NCBI RefSeq assembly: GCF_016820655.1
Contig: NZ_WSFT01000053.1
Location: forward strand, 124,001-188,000
Source of the DNA: Anaeromonas frigoriresistens
Lineage (GTDB): Bacteria > Bacillota > Clostridia > Tissierellales > SIT17
Direction of reading: 5' to 3'
Length of the DNA: 64,000 bases
The first letter of the stretch is position 1, and each line of letters starts with the position of its first letter. Shown here in pieces: positions 39,477-48,874 of this stretch. Both the position numbers and the translations under genes were made by a program. The notes under the pieces are model-generated. The model had not been told where the DNA came from and did not search any database. It worked only from the letters and a program-made list of their open reading frames with translations.

Positions 39477-41534
39477 ATGAATTTATATGATTCTGTCCAG
39501 TACTTAAAGGGTGTAGGACCCAAACGTGCAGAAAAACTTAAAAAAATAGGAATTAAAAAAATATATGATGTACTATTTTATTTTCCCCGAGACTATGAGG
39601 ATAGAAGCAGTATTACAAAAATAAGAGATTGTAAAAATAAAGAGAAGGTAACTCTATATGTTAAGGTTTCCGGATCATCTGTTACATTAAGACCTAAAAA
39701 AGGTGTATCTATTACAAAGATACCTATAAAAGATGATACTGGTTTGGCTTATATGGTTTACTTTAATCAACCTTATATTAATAATACTTTTAAAGTGGGG
39801 GATGTAATTAGAGTAAATGGTAGAGTTAATATATCCTATGGACAGATACAAATACAAAGTCCTATATACAGTAAAGGTAAAGATAATTCAAGAGTAGGAA
39901 GCATTGTACCCATATATCCATTAACAAATAAACTTACAAATAATGAAATGATAAAAATAATAAAAAGTACAATTAAAACATACACATCCCAATTAGATGA
40001 AATTTTTTCCTTGAAAATGAGGGATGAGCTTAATTTAATATCTATAGATGAAGCTATTAAAAACATACATTTCCCTACGGATAGGGAAACTTATAAAAAG
40101 TCAAAGTATCGTCTAGTTTTCGAGGAATTTCTTATATTACAGTTAGGTTTATTTTTAATTAAATCTAAATTGAGGGAAAATAAGGTAGGAATTGAATTTC
40201 ATAAGTATGATAGAAGTGAAGAATTTTTAAATAAGCTTCCTTTTAACTTAACATCAGCCCAATATCGTGTTTTTAAAGAAATAAAGCAAGATATGGAATC
40301 TACTAAGGTAATGAATAGATTAGTTCAAGGAGATGTTGGATCTGGTAAGACGATTATAGCAATATTGGCTATGTTGAAATCTACTGTATCAGGATATCAG
40401 TCGGTGATGATGGCACCTACAGAAATATTAGCGACTCAACATTATGATGAAATAAATAAGCTGTTGAAAGATTTTGGAATTAGATGTGAACTTTTAGTTG
40501 GAAGTTTGAGTGCTAAAGAAAAATTAAGAATTTTAGAAGATGTTAAAAACGGTAATATTGATATCCTAGTAGGAACCCATGCTTTGATTCAAGATGGAGT
40601 AGACTTTAAGAGACTTGGACTAGCTATAACAGATGAACAGCATAGATTTGGTGTAAGACAAAGGGCAAAGCTCTCTGAAAAAGGTAAAACTCCTGATGTA
40701 TTAGTAATGACAGCAACTCCTATACCTAGAACTTTAGCTATGATATTATACGGTGATTTGGATATATCAATAATAGATGAGTTACCACCGGGAAGAAAAA
40801 AAATTGATACTTATGCAGTTAATAATACTATGAAATCAAGAGTATTTGATTTTGTAAAGAAGCAAATAGTTCAAGGAAGACAAGCTTATATTGTTTGTCC
40901 TCTAGTAGAAGAATCAGAAACTTTAGATTTACAGTCTGCAACAGAAGTTTATCAAGAGATAGATGAGCTATATAAGGATAAATATAGTGTAGGTTTATTA
41001 CATGGAAAAATGAAACCCTCGGATAAGGAAGACATTATGAATAAATTTAAAGAGAAAGAAATCGATATTTTAGTATCCACTACAGTTATTGAGGTAGGAG
41101 TAAATGTACCCAATTCAAATATTATGGTTATAATGAATTCTGAAAGATTTGGTCTAGCTCAATTACATCAACTTAGAGGTAGAGTTGGTAGAGGAGAATA
41201 TAAATCTTATTGCATATTAATAAATGAAAGTAAAAACAAAGTTGCTAGAGAAAGAATGAGAATTATGGAAAAAACAACAGATGGATTCATAATATCTGAA
41301 AAAGACCTAGAATTAAGAGGGCCAGGAGAATTTTTTGGTACAAAACAACACGGTATTCCTGAACTTAAAATAGCTAATATATTTACCGACATGGAAATAC
41401 TTAAAATAGCTCAAAAAGAAGCTCAAAAAATTTTATTAGAGGATGCTACTTTAAATTTGCCTAAAAATATAAAAATCAGAAATAGAGTAGATAAACTTAT
41501 TAATGAAAATTTAAAAGAAATTTCTTTTAATTAA
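39477..41534 (+). CDS. recG: ATP-dependent DNA helicase RecG
   Basis: RecG remodels stalled forks and Holliday junctions. The 685 residues include an N-terminal wedge/OB region (KGVGPKRAEKLKKIGI; FPRDYEDRS), Walker A GDVGSGKT near residue 287, the DEQHRFG box, TATPIPRTLA and GRVGRG in the second lobe. ATG follows GAGGTG. It follows yloV after a gap holding a terminator and a dyad, so it probably has separate control. Confidence 0.97.
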   Translation: MNLYDSVQYLKGVGPKRAEKLKKIGIKKIYDVLFYFPRDYEDRSSITKIRDCKNKEKVTLYVKVSGSSVTLRPKKGVSITKIPIKDDTGLAYMVYFNQPYINNTFKVGDVIRVNGRVNISYGQIQIQSPIYSKGKDNSRVGSIVPIYPLTNKLTNNEMIKIIKSTIKTYTSQLDEIFSLKMRDELNLISIDEAIKNIHFPTDRETYKKSKYRLVFEEFLILQLGLFLIKSKLRENKVGIEFHKYDRSEEFLNKLPFNLTSAQYRVFKEIKQDMESTKVMNRLVQGDVGSGKTIIAILAMLKSTVSGYQSVMMAPTEILATQHYDEINKLLKDFGIRCELLVGSLSAKEKLRILEDVKNGNIDILVGTHALIQDGVDFKRLGLAITDEQHRFGVRQRAKLSEKGKTPDVLVMTATPIPRTLAMILYGDLDISIIDELPPGRKKIDTYAVNNTMKSRVFDFVKKQIVQGRQAYIVCPLVEESETLDLQSATEVYQEIDELYKDKYSVGLLHGKMKPSDKEDIMNKFKEKEIDILVSTTVIEVGVNVPNSNIMVIMNSERFGLAQLHQLRGRVGRGEYKSYCILINESKNKVARERMRIMEKTTDGFIISEKDLELRGPGEFFGTKQHGIPELKIANIFTDMEILKIAQKEAQKILLEDATLNLPKNIKIRNRVDKLINENLKEISFN

Positions 41535-41565
41535 TAATTATGGTTATAATAATAATGTGAAAATA

Positions 41566-41603
41566 AAATTAAAAGAAAGATTATATAATCTTTCTTTTAA
41601 TTT
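41566..41603. terminator. Terminator after recG
   Basis: A 38-base perfect palindrome (19 bases AAATTAAAAG... against its complement). The GAAAGATTAT/ATAATCTTTC core precedes TTTTAATTT. Confidence 0.75.
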
Positions 41604-41730
41604 ACTATATTCTGGTTTGTTATGAAAGAGTTTAGTGATAGATGAAGGTATAGCAAAAGGGGAATAGATTTTGCTACTTAGTTATTTTATACTATTTTCA
41701 ACATAAATATTCATATTTTTCAATTATACT

Positions 41731-41759
41731 TTGTAACCAAAAGTGTAATATGCTAAAAT
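41731..41759 (+). promoter_or_regulatory. Promoter of rsmD-coaD
   Basis: TTGTAA (41731-41736) and TAAAAT (41754-41759) are 17 bases apart, 30 bases before the rsmD start. The rest of the 41604-41730 gap holds no gene I can see. Confidence 0.7.
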
Positions 41760-41789
41760 AAAATTATTAAGTTATTGGAGGAATTAATT

Positions 41790-42332
41790 TTGAGAGTAAT
41801 AACGGGAATAGCAAAAGGACATAAATTAAAAGCTCCCAAAGGAACAAATACTAGGCCAACAACAGATAGAGTAAAAGAAACTTTATTTAATATTATTGGA
41901 GATATTCATCCTGATTCTATTATATTAGATCTTTTTGCTGGTAGTGGTAGTATAGGAATAGAGTTTTTAAGTAGAGGAGCAAAAAAAAGTTATTTTATAG
42001 ATAGTGATATTTCAAGCTATAAGACAATATTAGAAAATATAAATAAAACAAAGTTCAATGACAGATCAGAAGTTTATAAGAATACATATGATAAGGCTTT
42101 AAGAGTATTAAGAAATAAGGGTATTAGATTTAATTACATTTTTTTAGACCCTCCCTATGATAAAGGATTAGTTGAAAAAAGTATAGAATTTATAATAGAG
42201 TATGACTTGTTAACAAAAGACGGTTTAATCATAGTAGAACATGAGAAAGCATTAGATTTAACAGCTTTTAGTAATAAATATAGTATAAATACAAGAAATT
42301 ATGGAGATACAAGTGTTTCGTTTTTGAAATAG
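41790..42332 (+). CDS. rsmD: 16S rRNA (guanine-966-N2)-methyltransferase RsmD
   Basis: RsmD methylates G966 of 16S rRNA. TTG 41790, eight bases from GGAGG, gives 180 residues starting [18 protein letters not shown], as usual for the family. Motifs are [34 protein letters not shown] and the catalytic LDPPYDKG. coaD follows after 14 bases, the standard Gram-positive pair. Confidence 0.96.
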   Translation: MRVITGIAKGHKLKAPKGTNTRPTTDRVKETLFNIIGDIHPDSIILDLFAGSGSIGIEFLSRGAKKSYFIDSDISSYKTILENINKTKFNDRSEVYKNTYDKALRVLRNKGIRFNYIFLDPPYDKGLVEKSIEFIIEYDLLTKDGLIIVEHEKALDLTAFSNKYSINTRNYGDTSVSFLK

Positions 42333-42346
42333 AGGAGGTAATAAAA

Positions 42347-42826
42347 ATGACTGCAATATATCCAGGAAGCTTTGATCCAGTTACTTACGGCCATTTAGAT
42401 ATTATTAAGAGAGCTAGTCAAAAATTTGACAAGATTATCGTAACTGTTCTAAATAATCCATCAAAAAAAGCTCTATTTGATGTGAAAGAAAGAGTTGAGT
42501 TATTAGAGATAGCTACAAAAGATTTAGATAATGTAATAATTGATAGCTATACAGGCTTGTTAATTGATTATGCAAAGGAAAAAGACATATCTATATTTAT
42601 AAAAGGATTGAGAGCAGTTTCAGATTTTGAATATGAATTCCAAATGGCTCTTACCAATACGTTACTAGATGAAGATATAGAAACCTTTTTCTTAATGACT
42701 AGTAATAAATATTCTTTTGTAAGTTCTAGTGTAGTTAAAGAAGTGGCAAAATTTAATGGAGATATAAGTAAATTAGTACCGGATATAGTAGAAAAAGCAA
42801 TAAACCAAAAAATGAAGGGGGAATAG
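42347..42826 (+). CDS. coaD: Phosphopantetheine adenylyltransferase
   Basis: CoaD makes dephospho-CoA from 4'-phosphopantetheine. The 159 residues begin [20 protein letters not shown], with the nucleotidyltransferase motif in [24 protein letters not shown] and SSSVVKEVA complete the active site. GAGGAGG precedes the ATG. It lies between rsmD and a coiled-coil gene. Confidence 0.98.
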   Translation: MTAIYPGSFDPVTYGHLDIIKRASQKFDKIIVTVLNNPSKKALFDVKERVELLEIATKDLDNVIIDSYTGLLIDYAKEKDISIFIKGLRAVSDFEYEFQMALTNTLLDEDIETFFLMTSNKYSFVSSSVVKEVAKFNGDISKLVPDIVEKAINQKMKGE

Positions 42827-42829
42827 TAA

Positions 42830-43294
42830 TTGGATTTATTAAAATTATTAAATGAAATTGAGGATATTTTAGAAGATAGTTCAACTATACCTTTATCTGG
42901 TAAAGCTCTAGTTGATAGACATGAATTATTAGAAATAATAAAAGAAATAAGAATAAAACTTCCAGATGAAATTAAGCAAGCTGAATGGATCAGAGAAGAA
43001 AGGCAAAGAATATTAGCTGAAGCTCAAAAAGAAGCAGAGACTGTTATTGAAGAAGCTAGAGTACATATAGAAGAAATGGTTGAAAAGGATGAAATAACAA
43101 AAAGAGCACAAGATAGATCTGATGAGATAATTTCTAAAGCACAGAGTAATGCAAAAGATATAAGATTAGGTGCTAAAGAATATGCAGATGAATTACTAAG
43201 AACAGTACAAGGTGAACTAGGTAACTTACAAAGGGACGTAGGTTCATTAATTGAAACATTAGAAAATAATAGAGAAGAGTTAAATGGAATGTAA
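42830..43294 (+). CDS. ATPase-stalk-like coiled-coil protein
   Basis: The 154-residue soluble protein is largely alpha-helical coiled coil (EWIREERQRILAEAQKEAETVIEEARVH and onwards) and resembles the small proteins annotated as ATPase or V-type ATPase subunit H-like in Clostridia, always after coaD. It has no ATP-binding motif and no membrane span, so the name overstates its function; a DivIVA-like or scaffolding role is equally possible. The start is TTG after GGGGGAA. It closes the rsmD-coaD operon at a strong terminator. Confidence 0.8.
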   Translation: MDLLKLLNEIEDILEDSSTIPLSGKALVDRHELLEIIKEIRIKLPDEIKQAEWIREERQRILAEAQKEAETVIEEARVHIEEMVEKDEITKRAQDRSDEIISKAQSNAKDIRLGAKEYADELLRTVQGELGNLQRDVGSLIETLENNREELNGM

Positions 43295-43320
43295 GGACCT
43301 ATCTATGATAGGTCCTTTTT
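43293..43320 (+). terminator. Terminator after the coiled-coil gene
   Basis: AAGGACCTATC (43293-43303) pairs with GATAGGTCCTT (43307-43317) over loop TAT and runs into T residues. It also meets the end of the converging ylbJ gene. Confidence 0.92.
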
Positions 43321-44580
43321 AAATACAAACTTATAAATAGAGTAAAGTATTTTTGACCCTATAGATAATACTAATAGAAGGAGCAAGATAAAGAATATTA
43401 ATCTAGATGATATATAAAAACTATTAATAAAACCTTTAAAATATAATTGTCTAGCGCTAATTAACACAGTATTACTAAATACATTTACAGATTTAGTATT
43501 TATAAAATGGTATAAAATGATTGTAAATATTCCTGAGAATAAACCATGAATCATTTTAGAAAAAATATATATTTTATTATTAATATCAGTTTTAGAAAAG
43601 AAGCTAAGGGATTGACTATGAATTGATAAACCACTCCATCCAATAATTATGCTTACAAGGGTGATAACTAGTAAGCTTCCACTATTAATAGATTCAGACA
43701 ATATTTTACATCCATTTGTAATTTCAATAAGACCAAACACAAATCCTTTTATAACATTGCCATCTATAGAGATTCCTAGGTTATTAATTATATTTGTTAT
43801 AATATGAATAAAATTTAGAGAATCTAAAATCTCTATTATTACTGAATAAAATATTATAAAACCACCGACTACTAGAATTGTACTCATAGCATCATTAACA
43901 GAGTCAGACATTATAGAACCTATATTTTTTTTTGATACTAAATTATTATATGAGTCTGCAACCATATTTTTATATTTATGAATTGGATAATTTGAATTAT
44001 ATCCGAACTTATAAAATCTGAAGAGTAACCCTACTGTTAAAGCACCTAAATAATGAGATAGAGCTATAATGATACCAAAAATTTCATTATTAAACATACC
44101 TATCGAAACTGCTCCAATCATGAATAAGGGACCTGATGTAGAACAAAATGATGCTAATCTTTGAGCTTCAATTTTAGTGATTTTATTTTCAAGTCTAAGC
44201 CTTGATATAAGTTTTGATCCTACGGGGTAGCCTGAGGTTATACTCATTGTGAATATAAAAGCTCCTTCTCCAGGAACATTAAATAAAGGAATCATCAATG
44301 GACTCATTAAAGAACCAATAAATTTTACTACACCTAATCTAATAGTTATTTCAGAAAGTATAAAAAATGGTAATAATGAAGGTAATACTGTAAAAAACCA
44401 TATATTAACACCATCTAATGCAGCTTTTATACAATTCTTAGGGTTTAATACTATAAGTATAATTAGTGTTACAAAAAGAATTGGGTAAATTAATCCTTTA
44501 ATTTTAAATTTAGATATTAGTAATTGTTTAATTACCCATATAGTAATAAAAAATGATATAGAATATATTAAATAATTCAT
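43303..44580 (-). CDS. ylbJ: Sporulation integral membrane protein YlbJ
   Basis: YlbJ is a multi-spanning membrane protein required for spore cortex formation in B. subtilis, where it is SigE-dependent. The 425 residues form about ten hydrophobic segments, with nucleoside-transporter-like loops: FFTVLPSLLPFFILSE, SITSGYPVGSKLISRL and FCSTSGPLFMIGAVSIG. ATG follows GGGGG on the minus strand. It is upstream-adjacent to tmcAL on the same strand but each has its own gap. Together with spoIVA it supports sporulation. Confidence 0.94.
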   Translation of the reverse strand: MNYLIYSISFFITIWVIKQLLISKFKIKGLIYPILFVTLIILIVLNPKNCIKAALDGVNIWFFTVLPSLLPFFILSEITIRLGVVKFIGSLMSPLMIPLFNVPGEGAFIFTMSITSGYPVGSKLISRLRLENKITKIEAQRLASFCSTSGPLFMIGAVSIGMFNNEIFGIIIALSHYLGALTVGLLFRFYKFGYNSNYPIHKYKNMVADSYNNLVSKKNIGSIMSDSVNDAMSTILVVGGFIIFYSVIIEILDSLNFIHIITNIINNLGISIDGNVIKGFVFGLIEITNGCKILSESINSGSLLVITLVSIIIGWSGLSIHSQSLSFFSKTDINNKIYIFSKMIHGLFSGIFTIILYHFINTKSVNVFSNTVLISARQLYFKGFINSFYISSRLIFFILLLLLVLSIGSKILYSIYKFVFKKDLS

Positions 44581-44653
44581 TATAGACCCCCAGTTTAAGT
44601 GTATTATATTATATTTATTTGGGAGTGCTATTATGTTATTATTAATTATAAAA

Positions 44654-44682
44654 AAACTAGCTTTTTATTTATTAGCTAGTTT
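44654..44682 (-). terminator. Terminator of tmcAL
   Basis: On the minus strand AAACTAGCT (44674-44682) pairs with AGCTAGTTT (44654-44662), followed by a T run. The left arm is inside the end of the tmcAL coding sequence. Confidence 0.85.
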
Positions 44683-45897
44683 AATATATGGTGAAATATA
44701 ATAATCAAAATTACTTTTAATTTTTGTATTATTGTTTGTACCTAAGAAATAAATATTAGATGCCTTTATATCTAAATCAAACATAGGGTTGTTATTACTT
44801 TTTTTATAATCAGCTACTTTGTTAATAATAGGAATTTCTGAATTAGATTTTATTTTATTAATTATTTTAAACCCTTTTGAGTTAGATCCTAGTACTCTGG
44901 CATACAAAGGAAAGTTTAATATGTAGTTTTTATCATAATTTATGTCTAATAAAATATGTGTAAGTATTCGTTGCAATCTTGTATAAGTGTATCTTTTTGT
45001 TTTTACTGAGCTAATAATAGAAATAATATTATTTGATTGATTAGATGCTTCTATTATTCGGTTTTCTAATCCATTCTCTATATCAATAAGATTTCTCATA
45101 TGTTGAGGATTAATAGTTCGTAATTTGTATAATAAAATATCATTGAAATTAGCCAGTTGATTAAACTTTCCGTATTTATGAAGGTATTGATCTATATGCT
45201 TTAGAGTTGAAGTAGACATAGCTTCATAGGAATTTTTAATAAAAGAATTATCTGTTAATAAAGTCTTTCTTATTGAAGTAGCACTAGATATCTCTCCTGT
45301 TAAATTAGCCTGGTTATAGTCTGCTACTATTCTTTGAATGGAATGAGGGGTAATAGTACTATTTAATTTCTTTAGTGCTTTAATATACTCTATTGCAAGG
45401 ATGTTATTTGGGCTTTTTACAATATCAATTATATTTTTATCATTTAAAATTTCTTTTAAGGTATTGGTTCTAGCTTGGGGAAAAGATAACCCTTTGTCTA
45501 AATAATTCTTTAGTATGTTTTTAAAATTTTCTGATTCATTTAGTAAAGTACTAGCAATTTTATCAAAATACTCAATGTCATTTGACTCACTTCCAAAGGA
45601 AAGAGAATCTACTACATTCAAAGAATTTAACAACCTTACTGCTCCGTAAGAAAAAAACTCTGCACTCATTGTAGAATATATTGTAGGTAATTCTAATACC
45701 AAATCTACTCCAGAGTCTATTGCCATCTTTGCCCGATGCCATTTATCTACTATTGCTGGTTCGCCCCTTTGAACAAAATTTCCACTCATTAAAGCTATAC
45801 TATAATCGCTATTTGTTTGAACTTTTGACTGTTCTAAGTGATACTTATGTCCGTTATGAAAAGGGTTATATTCTGTAATAAGTCCTACAACTCTCAT
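44665..45897 (-). CDS. tmcAL: tRNA(Met) cytidine acetate ligase TmcAL
   Basis: TmcAL uses acetate and ATP to make N4-acetylcytidine at the wobble base of elongator tRNA-Met. The 410 residues begin MRVVGLITEYNPFHNGHKYHL, with the nucleotidyltransferase HNGH signature. SGNFVQRGEPAIVDKWHRAKMA and LELPTIYSTMSAEFFSYGAV are also family blocks. The gene runs opposite to ackA, whose product turns over acetyl phosphate and acetate, an interesting but possibly accidental neighbour. GGAGG precedes ATG on the minus strand. Confidence 0.96.
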   Translation of the reverse strand: MRVVGLITEYNPFHNGHKYHLEQSKVQTNSDYSIALMSGNFVQRGEPAIVDKWHRAKMAIDSGVDLVLELPTIYSTMSAEFFSYGAVRLLNSLNVVDSLSFGSESNDIEYFDKIASTLLNESENFKNILKNYLDKGLSFPQARTNTLKEILNDKNIIDIVKSPNNILAIEYIKALKKLNSTITPHSIQRIVADYNQANLTGEISSATSIRKTLLTDNSFIKNSYEAMSTSTLKHIDQYLHKYGKFNQLANFNDILLYKLRTINPQHMRNLIDIENGLENRIIEASNQSNNIISIISSVKTKRYTYTRLQRILTHILLDINYDKNYILNFPLYARVLGSNSKGFKIINKIKSNSEIPIINKVADYKKSNNNPMFDLDIKASNIYFLGTNNNTKIKSNFDYYISPYIKLANK

Positions 45898-45939
45898 ATT
45901 TGCCTCCTAAAGTTTATAAATCAAATAAATGTTAATAAT

Positions 45940-45969
45940 ATTATACATATTAATCGGTTGAATAATCAA
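45940..45969 (-). promoter_or_regulatory. Promoter of tmcAL
   Basis: On the minus strand TTGATT (45964-45969) and TATAAT (45940-45945) have an 18-base spacer, about 43 bases before the start codon. The rest of this divergent gap to ackA shows no convincing ackA promoter. Confidence 0.65.
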
Positions 45970-46082
45970 ACTATATTCTCTTTATATTCTTTTTGAATAA
46001 TTCGACAATAGATATAAGGTTGATTTTTTATTGAAATTATAATAACATTAATATGTTAGAATAAGAAGCTAGGAGGATGAAT

Positions 46083-47273
46083 ATGAAAATTTTAGTAATT
46101 AACTGTGGTAGTTCTTCTCTTAAATATCAATTAATTGATATGACAAATGAAGAAGTACTAGCTAAAGGATTAGCAGAAAGAATAGGTATAGAGGGTTCTA
46201 TAGTAAAACATAAACCTGCAGGGAAAGAAAGTGTATCTATCGAAAGACCAATGGACGATCATAAAAAAGCTATTGAAATAGTATTAAATGCATTAGTTGA
46301 TGAAAATCATGGAGCTATTAAATCTATGGATGAAATAAATGCAGTAGGTCACAGAGTAGTACATGGTGGAGAGAAATTCTCTGATTCTGTAATAATTGAT
46401 GAAGAAGTATTAAAAGCTATTGAAGAATGTTCTGAATTAGCACCGTTACATAACCCACCAAATATCATGGGAATTCAAGCATGCAAAGAGTTAATGCCAA
46501 GTACACCTATGGTAGCTGTATTTGATACTGCATTCCATCAAACAATGCCAGAATCATCTTACATTTATCCATTACCATATGAGTTATATGAGAAATATGG
46601 AATTAGAAGATATGGATTCCATGGTACATCTCATAAATATGTATCTCAAAGAGCAGCTGCAATTTTAGGTAAAGATCTTGAAGATTTAAAAATAATCACT
46701 TGTCATTTAGGTAATGGTGCAAGCTTAACTGCTGTTGAAAATGGTAAGTCTATCGATACTAGTATGGGATTCACTCCATTAGAAGGATTAGCTATGGGAA
46801 CTAGAAGTGGAGATATTGATCCAGCTATTATTATATATTTAATGGAAAAAGAAGATATGAGTATTAGTGAAATAAATACATTACTAAATAAAAAATCAGG
46901 TGTTTTAGGTATTTCAGGAGTAAGTAGTGACTTTAGAGATATCGAAGAAGCAGCAGAAGAAGGAAATAATAGAGCTAAATTAGCTTTAGATAAATTTACA
47001 GCGAGAGTAAAGAAATATGTTGGTGCATATGCAGCAATTATGGGCGGAGTTGATGCAGTTGTATTTACAGCTGGCTTAGGTGAAAACTCTCCTGAAACAA
47101 GAGAAGCAATATGTGAAGGTTTAGATTTTATGGGTATAAGCATTGATAAAGATAAGAATAAAGTAAGAGGTAAAGAAACAGTAATCAGTACTACTGATTC
47201 TAAAGTTAAAGCTCTTCTTATTCCTACAAATGAAGAGTTAATGATTGCTCGAGATACTAAATCTTTAATATAG
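46083..47273 (+). CDS. ackA: Acetate kinase
   Basis: AckA interconverts acetate plus ATP and acetyl phosphate, the energy-yielding end step of many anaerobic fermentations. ATG 46083, six bases after AGGAGG, gives 396 residues beginning [17 protein letters not shown]. Family motifs are [59 protein letters not shown] and [11 protein letters not shown]. No pta gene is adjacent. Confidence 0.98.
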   Translation: MKILVINCGSSSLKYQLIDMTNEEVLAKGLAERIGIEGSIVKHKPAGKESVSIERPMDDHKKAIEIVLNALVDENHGAIKSMDEINAVGHRVVHGGEKFSDSVIIDEEVLKAIEECSELAPLHNPPNIMGIQACKELMPSTPMVAVFDTAFHQTMPESSYIYPLPYELYEKYGIRRYGFHGTSHKYVSQRAAAILGKDLEDLKIITCHLGNGASLTAVENGKSIDTSMGFTPLEGLAMGTRSGDIDPAIIIYLMEKEDMSISEINTLLNKKSGVLGISGVSSDFRDIEEAAEEGNNRAKLALDKFTARVKKYVGAYAAIMGGVDAVVFTAGLGENSPETREAICEGLDFMGISIDKDKNKVRGKETVISTTDSKVKALLIPTNEELMIARDTKSLI

Positions 47274-47330
47274 TACATGACTAGATATGTATTATAATAG
47301 AAATATTATGTAAGTTGTCAACAAAAAAAC

Positions 47331-47359
47331 TTGACAAAACTAATATTACTTAATATAAT
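47331..47359 (+). promoter_or_regulatory. Consensus promoter for ylbN-rpmF
   Basis: TTGACA (47331-47336) and TATAAT (47354-47359) are exactly 17 bases apart, both consensus. It is 31 bases before the ylbN start codon. Confidence 0.93.
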
Positions 47360-47390
47360 TAAGTTTGGTCGTAATAAGAGGTGAATAAAA

Positions 47391-47894
47391 ATGAAAATTG
47401 ACCTATCTAATCTTATCAACGGAAGCGATTTTCAGATTGATCTGGATGATACAATTGAAATCAATGAGATTAAAACTGAGGAAAATGATATTAAATTAAC
47501 TAAGCCAACAGTAATAAAGGGTGGTATATATAATACTGATGATGGAATTTATTTACAGGCTAAGGTTTACTTTGAGTTTCAAAGTAATTGTGCTAGATGC
47601 TTAAAAGATACTTCTGTTAAAGAGCAGAGTACTCTTGATTATAAGATTAAGTTTGAAGATGATGAAGAAGAAGCATCTGAAGAAGAACTTATAGTAGTAT
47701 CTGGATACACTCTGGACTTAACAGAACCAATTATATCTTCAATATTGCTTTCTTTACCAATGAAGACAATTTGTGATGAGAATTGCAAAGGAATATGTCC
47801 TAATTGTGGAAGAGATCTAAATGAAGGTCAATGTAATTGTGAAGATAAGAATATTGATCCTCGGTTGGCTAAACTGAAAGAATTAATGGACTAA
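47391..47894 (+). CDS. ylbN: YceD/DUF177 family protein
   Basis: YceD proteins are encoded with rpmF in most bacteria and affect 23S rRNA levels or ribosome assembly. The 167 residues have the cysteine pair CARCL near residue 65 and a C-terminal cluster [23 protein letters not shown] that probably binds zinc. ATG follows GAGGTG. rpmF starts 16 bases later, so they share a transcript from a near-perfect promoter. Confidence 0.95.
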   Translation: MKIDLSNLINGSDFQIDLDDTIEINEIKTEENDIKLTKPTVIKGGIYNTDDGIYLQAKVYFEFQSNCARCLKDTSVKEQSTLDYKIKFEDDEEEASEEELIVVSGYTLDLTEPIISSILLSLPMKTICDENCKGICPNCGRDLNEGQCNCEDKNIDPRLAKLKELMD

Positions 47895-47910
47895 TAAGGA
47901 GGTGTTTTTA

Positions 47911-48090
47911 ATGGCAGTACCAAAGCGTAAAACATCAAAATCAAGAAGAGATAAAAGAAGAGCATCAAACTATAAGGCAGTGAAACCGAACATAATGGAA
48001 TGTCCACAATGTCATGAGCCAAAATTACCACATAGAGTATGTTCTGCTTGTGGTTTTTACAAAAATAAAGAGGTTAAAGAAGTTAAATAA
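47911..48090 (+). CDS. rpmF: 50S ribosomal protein L32 (zinc-binding form)
   Basis: L32 is 59 residues: [20 protein letters not shown], then a zinc ribbon [19 protein letters not shown] start at ATG 47911 after AAGGAGG; a GTG nine bases earlier overlaps the ribosome site. It is followed by a terminator and then the fapR control region, so the fatty-acid genes are separate. Confidence 0.97.
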   Translation: MAVPKRKTSKSRRDKRRASNYKAVKPNIMECPQCHEPKLPHRVCSACGFYKNKEVKEVK

Positions 48091-48091
48091 T

Positions 48092-48123
48092 AAAAGGATA
48101 GTGTTTATACGCTATCTTTTTTA
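48092..48123 (+). terminator. Terminator after rpmF
   Basis: GATAGTG (48097-48103) pairs with CGCTATC (48110-48116) with one G-T pair. Flanking A and T runs extend the stem and provide the tail. Confidence 0.85.
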
Positions 48124-48157
48124 TTATCTTGTTTTTTAAAATGAAGAAATATTTGGT

Positions 48158-48195
48158 ATAATAAACTTGTGTATTTGACATGCACAAGTTTATTA
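48158..48195. promoter_or_regulatory. 14-bp dyad and extended -10 upstream of fapR
   Basis: ATAATAAACTTGTG (48158-48171) and CACAAGTTTATTAT (48183-48196, near-perfect) are inverted copies around an 11-base centre. A TGGTATAAT extended -10 (48154-48162) overlaps the left arm. A second promoter controlled by an unidentified repressor, or a structured leader, would explain the layout. The element is separate from the FapR box 66 bases downstream. Confidence 0.5.
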
Positions 48196-48228
48196 TTATT
48201 TATAAATAAAAAAAGTTGAAATTAGCAC

Positions 48229-48257
48229 TTGATAAATTATCACTAATAATATATACT
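48229..48257 (+). promoter_or_regulatory. Promoter of the fapR-fab operon
   Basis: TTGATA (48229-48234) and TATACT (48252-48257) are 17 bases apart. Transcription would start near 48264, inside the FapR box. Confidence 0.8.
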
Positions 48258-48261
48258 AACT

Positions 48262-48280
48262 ATTAGTAACAGGTACTAAT
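48262..48280. promoter_or_regulatory. FapR operator, autoregulatory
   Basis: The 19-base element ATTAGTAACAGGTACTAAT is a near-exact match to the Bacillus FapR operator (TTAGTA-N5-TACTAA type). It covers the expected transcription start of the fapR promoter. The Bacillus FapR releases DNA when it binds malonyl-CoA, so the same control is expected here. Confidence 0.9.
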
Positions 48281-48306
48281 TTCAAGTTATAACTTGAGGT
48301 GATAGT

Positions 48307-48864
48307 ATGAAAAAAAGAATTGCTAAAGTAGATAGGCAACGAGAACTAAAAGAAAGATTATCAAAAGATCCATTTTTAACAGATGAAGAGCTTACTCAAA
48401 TTTTTAATGTAAGTATTCAAACTATAAGACTGGATAGACTAGAACTAGGAATTCCAGAGTTAAGAGAAAGAGTAAAGAATGTTGCTGAAAAAAATTATTC
48501 TAAGGTTAGATCTTTAGGTGGTAAAGAGATTATTGGTGAGCTTATTGATTTGGAATTAGGTAAGTCAGGAATATCTATACTAGAAACAAATGGAAATATG
48601 GCCTTTGAAAAAACAAATATTATTAGAGGACACCATATCTTTGCTCAAGCAGAATCGATTGCTATGGCTGTCATAGATGCTGAGGTAGCATTAACAGGAG
48701 TGGCTAATATAAAGTATAAAACTCCAGTTAAAGCTGGAAATAAATTAGTAGCTAAAGCTGAAGTGGTAAGAAAACGAGGAAATAAATTTTTTGTTCACGT
48801 ATTTATTTTTGAGTCTCAAAAGGAAGTCTTTAGAGGAAAATTTATTTTAGTATCTATGAAATAG
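48307..48864 (+). CDS. fapR: Transcription factor FapR
   Basis: FapR represses fatty-acid and phospholipid genes and is released by malonyl-CoA. The 185 residues have an N-terminal helix-turn-helix ([19 protein letters not shown]) and a hotdog ligand domain from about residue 75 ([29 protein letters not shown]). ATG follows GAGGTGATA. A FapR box precedes it and a second lies at 421-439 before the plsY operon, so both lipid-synthesis loci could respond to the same signal. plsX begins 10 bases after its stop. Confidence 0.98.
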   Translation: MKKRIAKVDRQRELKERLSKDPFLTDEELTQIFNVSIQTIRLDRLELGIPELRERVKNVAEKNYSKVRSLGGKEIIGELIDLELGKSGISILETNGNMAFEKTNIIRGHHIFAQAESIAMAVIDAEVALTGVANIKYKTPVKAGNKLVAKAEVVRKRGNKFFVHVFIFESQKEVFRGKFILVSMK

Positions 48865-48874
48865 GAGTGATAAT

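Noticed and set aside
41604-41730. Small gene in the recG-rsmD gap
   Set aside because: The only ATG frames close within a few codons; nothing beyond a terminator and a promoter can be supported.
44590-44640. Sporulation sigma-E promoter for ylbJ
   Set aside because: On the minus strand AATACACT resembles the -10 element, but no matching -35 element is found at the required distance.
46020-46082. ackA promoter
   Set aside because: TTGAAA and TAGAAT are present, but 20 bases apart, and no better pair is seen.
46703-47278. Long minus-strand reading frame opposite ackA
   Set aside because: It is fully antisense to a clear acetate kinase gene, has a serine/leucine/isoleucine-rich shadow composition and no ribosome site.
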